Shown one piece after another: positions 32,196-34,930 of a DNA stretch of 34,930 nt. A program made the translations under genes and the position numbers. The notes below the pieces were generated by a model. It did not search any database and was not told the DNA's origin. It saw only the letters and a list, made by a program, of their open reading frames with translations. Each line of letters opens with the position of its first letter. Position 1 is the first letter of the stretch. Source of the DNA: an uncultured Lachnospiraceae bacterium (GTDB taxonomy: Bacteria > Bacillota > Clostridia > Lachnospirales > Lachnospiraceae); contig CAJFUP010000010.1 of assembly GCA_904420225.1 (NCBI GenBank), positions 1 to 34,930 of the forward strand, in the 5' to 3' direction.

Positions 32196-33476
32196 ATGAG
32201 CAGGAATGAGTTTTCAGATCTGGGAGAACAGATCAAGGATATTGTGCAGGGCGCAGTGAAAAATATGGACTTTGAAAAGCTGAACCGGGATATTTCCGGC
32301 ACAGTGGGGAGAGCCCTGGATGAAGTAAAGTCCAATATGGGAATCAGCCGAAATCAATGGACGGGTTCGGGAAACGGCGGCGGTTACCGTTACCGAGGCT
32401 CGGCGGCTGGGCCGGGAGTCCGTCCTCCGGGAGCGCAGCCATGGGACAGAGGGGGAACGGCGCGGCAGACCTCTGGATGGAATGGGCCGGGAAACAACTA
32501 TGGAGCAGGCCAGGCCGGGCGCAGTTTTCCACGGACAGTCATCGGCCGCGCCAAGGGAGCCGTGGGCGGTATTCTGGCCAGTGTCTTTGGCGCCATAGGG
32601 ACCTTTTCTTTTGGGATGGCGGGCATATCAGTATTGGCTTCCTTTGCAGCTGGCTTTTTGGGGACGGGAGTCACCATTGTATCGCTGGCAGTGCTGGCGC
32701 CGCTGTTCCTCATCAGCGCGGGGGTGCTGGCGGCGGGGATTCGTGTCAATGGCCGAAACAGTCGCTTTAAGCGGTATGCATACCGCATTGGGCGGGCCAG
32801 TTTCATCACCATGGAAGAGCTGGCGGCATCCATAGGAAAATCTTTGGATTTTGTGCGAAAAGATGTGCGCAGGATGATTCAAGATGGAATGTTTCCCTTC
32901 GGCCACATTGATCCAGAGCAGAAATATCTCATTTTAAATGACGAAACGTACCGTTTGTATCAGGCCACTCGAGTACAGCAGATGGAGATGAAGCGGGAAG
33001 AGGAGAAACAGCAGGAAGCCCGTCAGGAAAGGCAAAAAGATGAAAAGCTGGAAAAGGTTATAGCCTCCGGAGAGGAGTATGCGGCCAAGATTCGCGCGGC
33101 CAACATGGAGCTGAAGGAGAAAGAAATTTCCCTGAAGTTGACTCGCCTGGAAGCCATCATCCGCAGAATTTTCCAGTGTGTGGAGCTGAATCCTGATAAG
33201 CTGCCGGATATAGAAAAGTTCACCGAATATTATCTCCCCACCACCCTGAAGCTGGTGAACACATATCGGGATTTTGAAAAAGAGCCCATTCAGGGCGATA
33301 ACATAAAAAAAGCCAAAGAAGAAATCAATCAAACGTTAAACACCATTATCCGGGCCTTTGAAAATTTGTTGGACAGCATGTATGAGGATGTGGCCATGGA
33401 TATCTCCACGGACATCTCTGTACTTGAGACCATGCTGAAGCAAGAGGGACTTACGGACAGTGATTTTCAGAAATAG
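32196..33476 (+). CDS. XpaC-like membrane protein (5-bromo-4-chloroindolyl phosphate hydrolysis family)
   Basis: This 426-residue protein starts with an amphipathic helix (FSDLGEQIKDIVQGAVKNMD) and then a long Gly/Arg/Pro-rich linker (about 50-105). Two membrane helices follow (GGILASVFGAIGTFSFGMAG region and GVTIVSLAVLAPLFLISAGV), with a winged-helix-like stretch (ASFITMEELAASIGKSLDFV). A coiled coil of KREEEKQQEARQERQKDEKL type and the XpaC-like C-terminal domain (PDIEKFTEYYLPTTLKLVNT, then DSMYEDVAMDISTDISVLET) complete it. The family name comes from a B. subtilis phenotype and the molecular role is unknown. ATG 32196 with GAGGA just upstream is preferred; the track start 32133 has no binding site. 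It precedes a TelA-like gene, a frequent pairing. Confidence 0.82.
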   Translation: MSRNEFSDLGEQIKDIVQGAVKNMDFEKLNRDISGTVGRALDEVKSNMGISRNQWTGSGNGGGYRYRGSAAGPGVRPPGAQPWDRGGTARQTSGWNGPGNNYGAGQAGRSFPRTVIGRAKGAVGGILASVFGAIGTFSFGMAGISVLASFAAGFLGTGVTIVSLAVLAPLFLISAGVLAAGIRVNGRNSRFKRYAYRIGRASFITMEELAASIGKSLDFVRKDVRRMIQDGMFPFGHIDPEQKYLILNDETYRLYQATRVQQMEMKREEEKQQEARQERQKDEKLEKVIASGEEYAAKIRAANMELKEKEISLKLTRLEAIIRRIFQCVELNPDKLPDIEKFTEYYLPTTLKLVNTYRDFEKEPIQGDNIKKAKEEINQTLNTIIRAFENLLDSMYEDVAMDISTDISVLETMLKQEGLTDSDFQK

Positions 33477-33496
33477 AAAGCCGCCGGATCAGGAGG

Positions 33497-33525
33497 TTTT
33501 GCAAGTATCAAACAATTTTTATAAT
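33497..33525 (+). promoter_or_regulatory. Promoter candidate before the TelA-like gene
   Basis: A consensus TATAAT (33520-33525) is preceded, 17 bases away, by TTTTGC (33497-33502), a weak -35. It lies in the 79-base gap between the XpaC-like and TelA-like genes. Confidence 0.45.
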
Positions 33526-33555
33526 GTATTGCGCCAATGCGGAAAGAGGTAGAAA

Positions 33556-34731
33556 ATGAAAGAGGAAACAATGGATAAGTTTGCCAGTGAAGCCATGGAT
33601 ATCCCTACTCCCACCCTGACTTTTGATCCGTTTCCGGAGACAAAGCAGGAACTGGAAAGTGTGAAAGAGGAGAAAATTCAGGAGACGCCCATTTTGGAGG
33701 AGAGCAATCTGAGTCCGGAGGAGCGGGCCATGGTGGAGAATTTCTCCAACCAGATTGATCTGACCAATTCCGGTATGATTCTTCAGTACGGTGTGGGTGC
33801 CCAGAAAAAAATCGCCGATTTTTCCGAATCGGCTCTGGAAAATGTGAAGACCAAGGACTTGGGGGAAATCGGGGAGATGCTTTCCGGCGTGGTATCGGAG
33901 TTAAAGAGCTTTGACGCCGAGGAGGAATCCAAGGGGATTTTCGGTTTTTTTAAAAAGAGTGCCAATAAACTGGATTCTATGAAGGCAAAATATGAAAAGG
34001 CCGAGACCAATGTCAACCGGGTAATCAAAGTGCTGGAAGGCCATCAGATCCAGCTGATGAAAGACGCCGCCATGCTGGATAAGATGTATGAGATGAACAA
34101 GGCTTATTTCAAGGAACTATCCATGTATATCCTGGCGGGGAAGAAAAAGCTGAAAAAAGTCATGGAGACAGAGCTGCCCGCTCTGAAGGATAAGGCGGCT
34201 AAAAGCGGTCTTCAGGAGGACGCGCAGGCGGTCAATGATCTGGCGGGGCTGTGCAACCGGTTCGAAAAAAAGATTCATGATCTGGAGTTGACTCGAATGA
34301 TCTCGGTGCAGATGGCGCCACAGATCCGCCTGATTCAGAATAACGACACGCTTATGTCAGAAAAAATTCAGTCCACCATCGTAAATACCATCCCATTGTG
34401 GAAAAGTCAGATGGTGCTGGCATTGGGGGTGACGCACTCTGCCCAGGCGGCTCAGGCACAGCGCGAGGTGACGGACATGACCAATGAGCTTTTGCGCAAG
34501 AATGCCGCCACCTTGAAAATGTCCACCATTGAGACGGCCAAAGAGTCGGAGCGGGGTATTGTGGATATTGAGACTCTGAAAGCTACCAATGAATCTCTCA
34601 TCACCACCATAGATGAAGTGATGAAGATTCAGACAGAAGGGCGGCAAAAGCGCCAGGAGGCGGAAAAAGAGCTGTACCGGATCGAGAATGAGTTGAAGAA
34701 CAAGCTGCTGCAGGTGAGCGGCAATAGGTGA
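33556..34731 (+). CDS. TelA-family (toxic anion resistance) protein
   Basis: A 391-residue soluble, almost wholly helical protein of the TelA/KlaA family, named for tellurite resistance on plasmids, though chromosomal Firmicute members probably act in envelope or stress functions. It has an acidic, proline-containing N-terminal region (about 1-55). The family core follows: FSNQIDLTNSGMILQYGVGA, QKKIADFSESAL, GIFGFFKKSANKLDSMKAKY, ISVQMAPQIRLIQNNDTLMS and TIPLWKSQMVLALGVTHSAQ, ending in a coiled coil (about 350-391). The ATG at 33556 has GAGG six bases upstream; ATG 33571 is an alternative. It follows the XpaC-like gene directly. Confidence 0.9.
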   Translation: MKEETMDKFASEAMDIPTPTLTFDPFPETKQELESVKEEKIQETPILEESNLSPEERAMVENFSNQIDLTNSGMILQYGVGAQKKIADFSESALENVKTKDLGEIGEMLSGVVSELKSFDAEEESKGIFGFFKKSANKLDSMKAKYEKAETNVNRVIKVLEGHQIQLMKDAAMLDKMYEMNKAYFKELSMYILAGKKKLKKVMETELPALKDKAAKSGLQEDAQAVNDLAGLCNRFEKKIHDLELTRMISVQMAPQIRLIQNNDTLMSEKIQSTIVNTIPLWKSQMVLALGVTHSAQAAQAQREVTDMTNELLRKNAATLKMSTIETAKESERGIVDIETLKATNESLITTIDEVMKIQTEGRQKRQEAEKELYRIENELKNKLLQVSGNR

Positions 34732-34907
34732 GCGGATAGGTTTGCGGTTATGGTTTTGTCATCAAGAGCCGCAGAAAAATGATTCGGCAGGAAAACACCA
34801 CACAGAAATTGGCACCCATGAGAGCTATTTGGCTCACACAAGGATAAGGTTAAAAGGGCTGTGAAGTGATATGGCACCTGTAGGAGAAAAGGAGGAAGAG
34901 GAAATAT

Positions 34908-34930
34908 ATGGAAATAGTAAGAGCAGAGAA
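34908..34930 (+). CDS. Start of another gene, cut by the window end (possibly GNAT acetyltransferase)
   Basis: GGAGGAAGAGG lies just upstream of ATG 34908, which reads MEIVRAE up to the window edge. Such a beginning is common in GNAT-family acetyltransferases, but seven residues are too few to be sure. The 176 bases before it (34732-34907) show no gene and no clear terminator. Confidence 0.45.

Overview
The window looks like chromosomal DNA of a low-to-moderate G+C Firmicute of the class Clostridia, most likely a Lachnospiraceae-type gut anaerobe. This is inferred from strong AGGAGG-type ribosome binding sites, an undecaprenol/diacylglycerol kinase of the Gram-positive type, Firmicute-style Pst/PhoU/PhoBR genes, an ECF transporter, XpaC/TelA-like genes and a YacP/Rae1-type NYN domain. 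No rRNA, tRNA, CRISPR array or complete insertion sequence was seen. All genes but one (a MATE transporter) are on the + strand.

Layout. (1) 1-2777: the 3' part of a transketolase gene, then a CBM9-like carbohydrate-binding protein gene interrupted by an in-frame TAG. (2) 2778-3354: a gene-poor stretch with a small inverted-repeat-bounded segment, a terminator, and a consensus promoter with palindromic operator candidates. (3) 3355-7730: XRE-cupin regulator and potABCD (spermidine/putrescine ABC uptake), tightly overlapped as one operon. (4) 7780-12501: truA, a DagK/UndPK-type kinase, a phasin-like protein, an ABC1/UbiB-type kinase and rarA. (5) 12529-20727: the phosphate regulon, pstS-pstC-pstA-pstB-phoU, then a second phoU with a PhoB-like response regulator and a PhoR-like sensor kinase. 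(6) 20725-23622: a Tet(M)/EF-G-like ribosomal GTPase fused at its C terminus to a complete YacP/Rae1-like NYN endoribonuclease domain, preceded by an unusual leader in which a long inverted repeat covers the ribosome binding site. (7) 23651-28861: an ECF-type transporter (S-like component, double ATPase, T component) followed by a PHP-domain phosphoesterase and an RpiR/SIS regulator. (8) 28890-30468: a convergent terminator and a MATE efflux gene on the minus strand with an attenuator-like leader. (9) 30641-34930: a PPC/DUF296 protein, a D-2-hydroxyacid dehydrogenase, an XpaC-like membrane protein, a TelA-like protein and the first codons of another gene.

How it fits together. Polyamine uptake is probably controlled by its own XRE-cupin repressor. 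Phosphate uptake is controlled by PhoB/PhoR. The promoters of pstS, of the second phoU-phoB-phoR cluster and of the ECF operon share hexamers related to TTTACA/TTTAAC at about 11-bp spacing upstream of a -10 element, so the ECF transporter may also belong to the phosphate-starvation response. The strongest candidate for an undescribed system is the GTPase-NYN fusion. It joins a factor of a family that acts at the ribosomal A site to a nuclease of a family that cuts mRNA at the A site, which suggests a single-chain ribosome-rescue and mRNA-cleavage factor.
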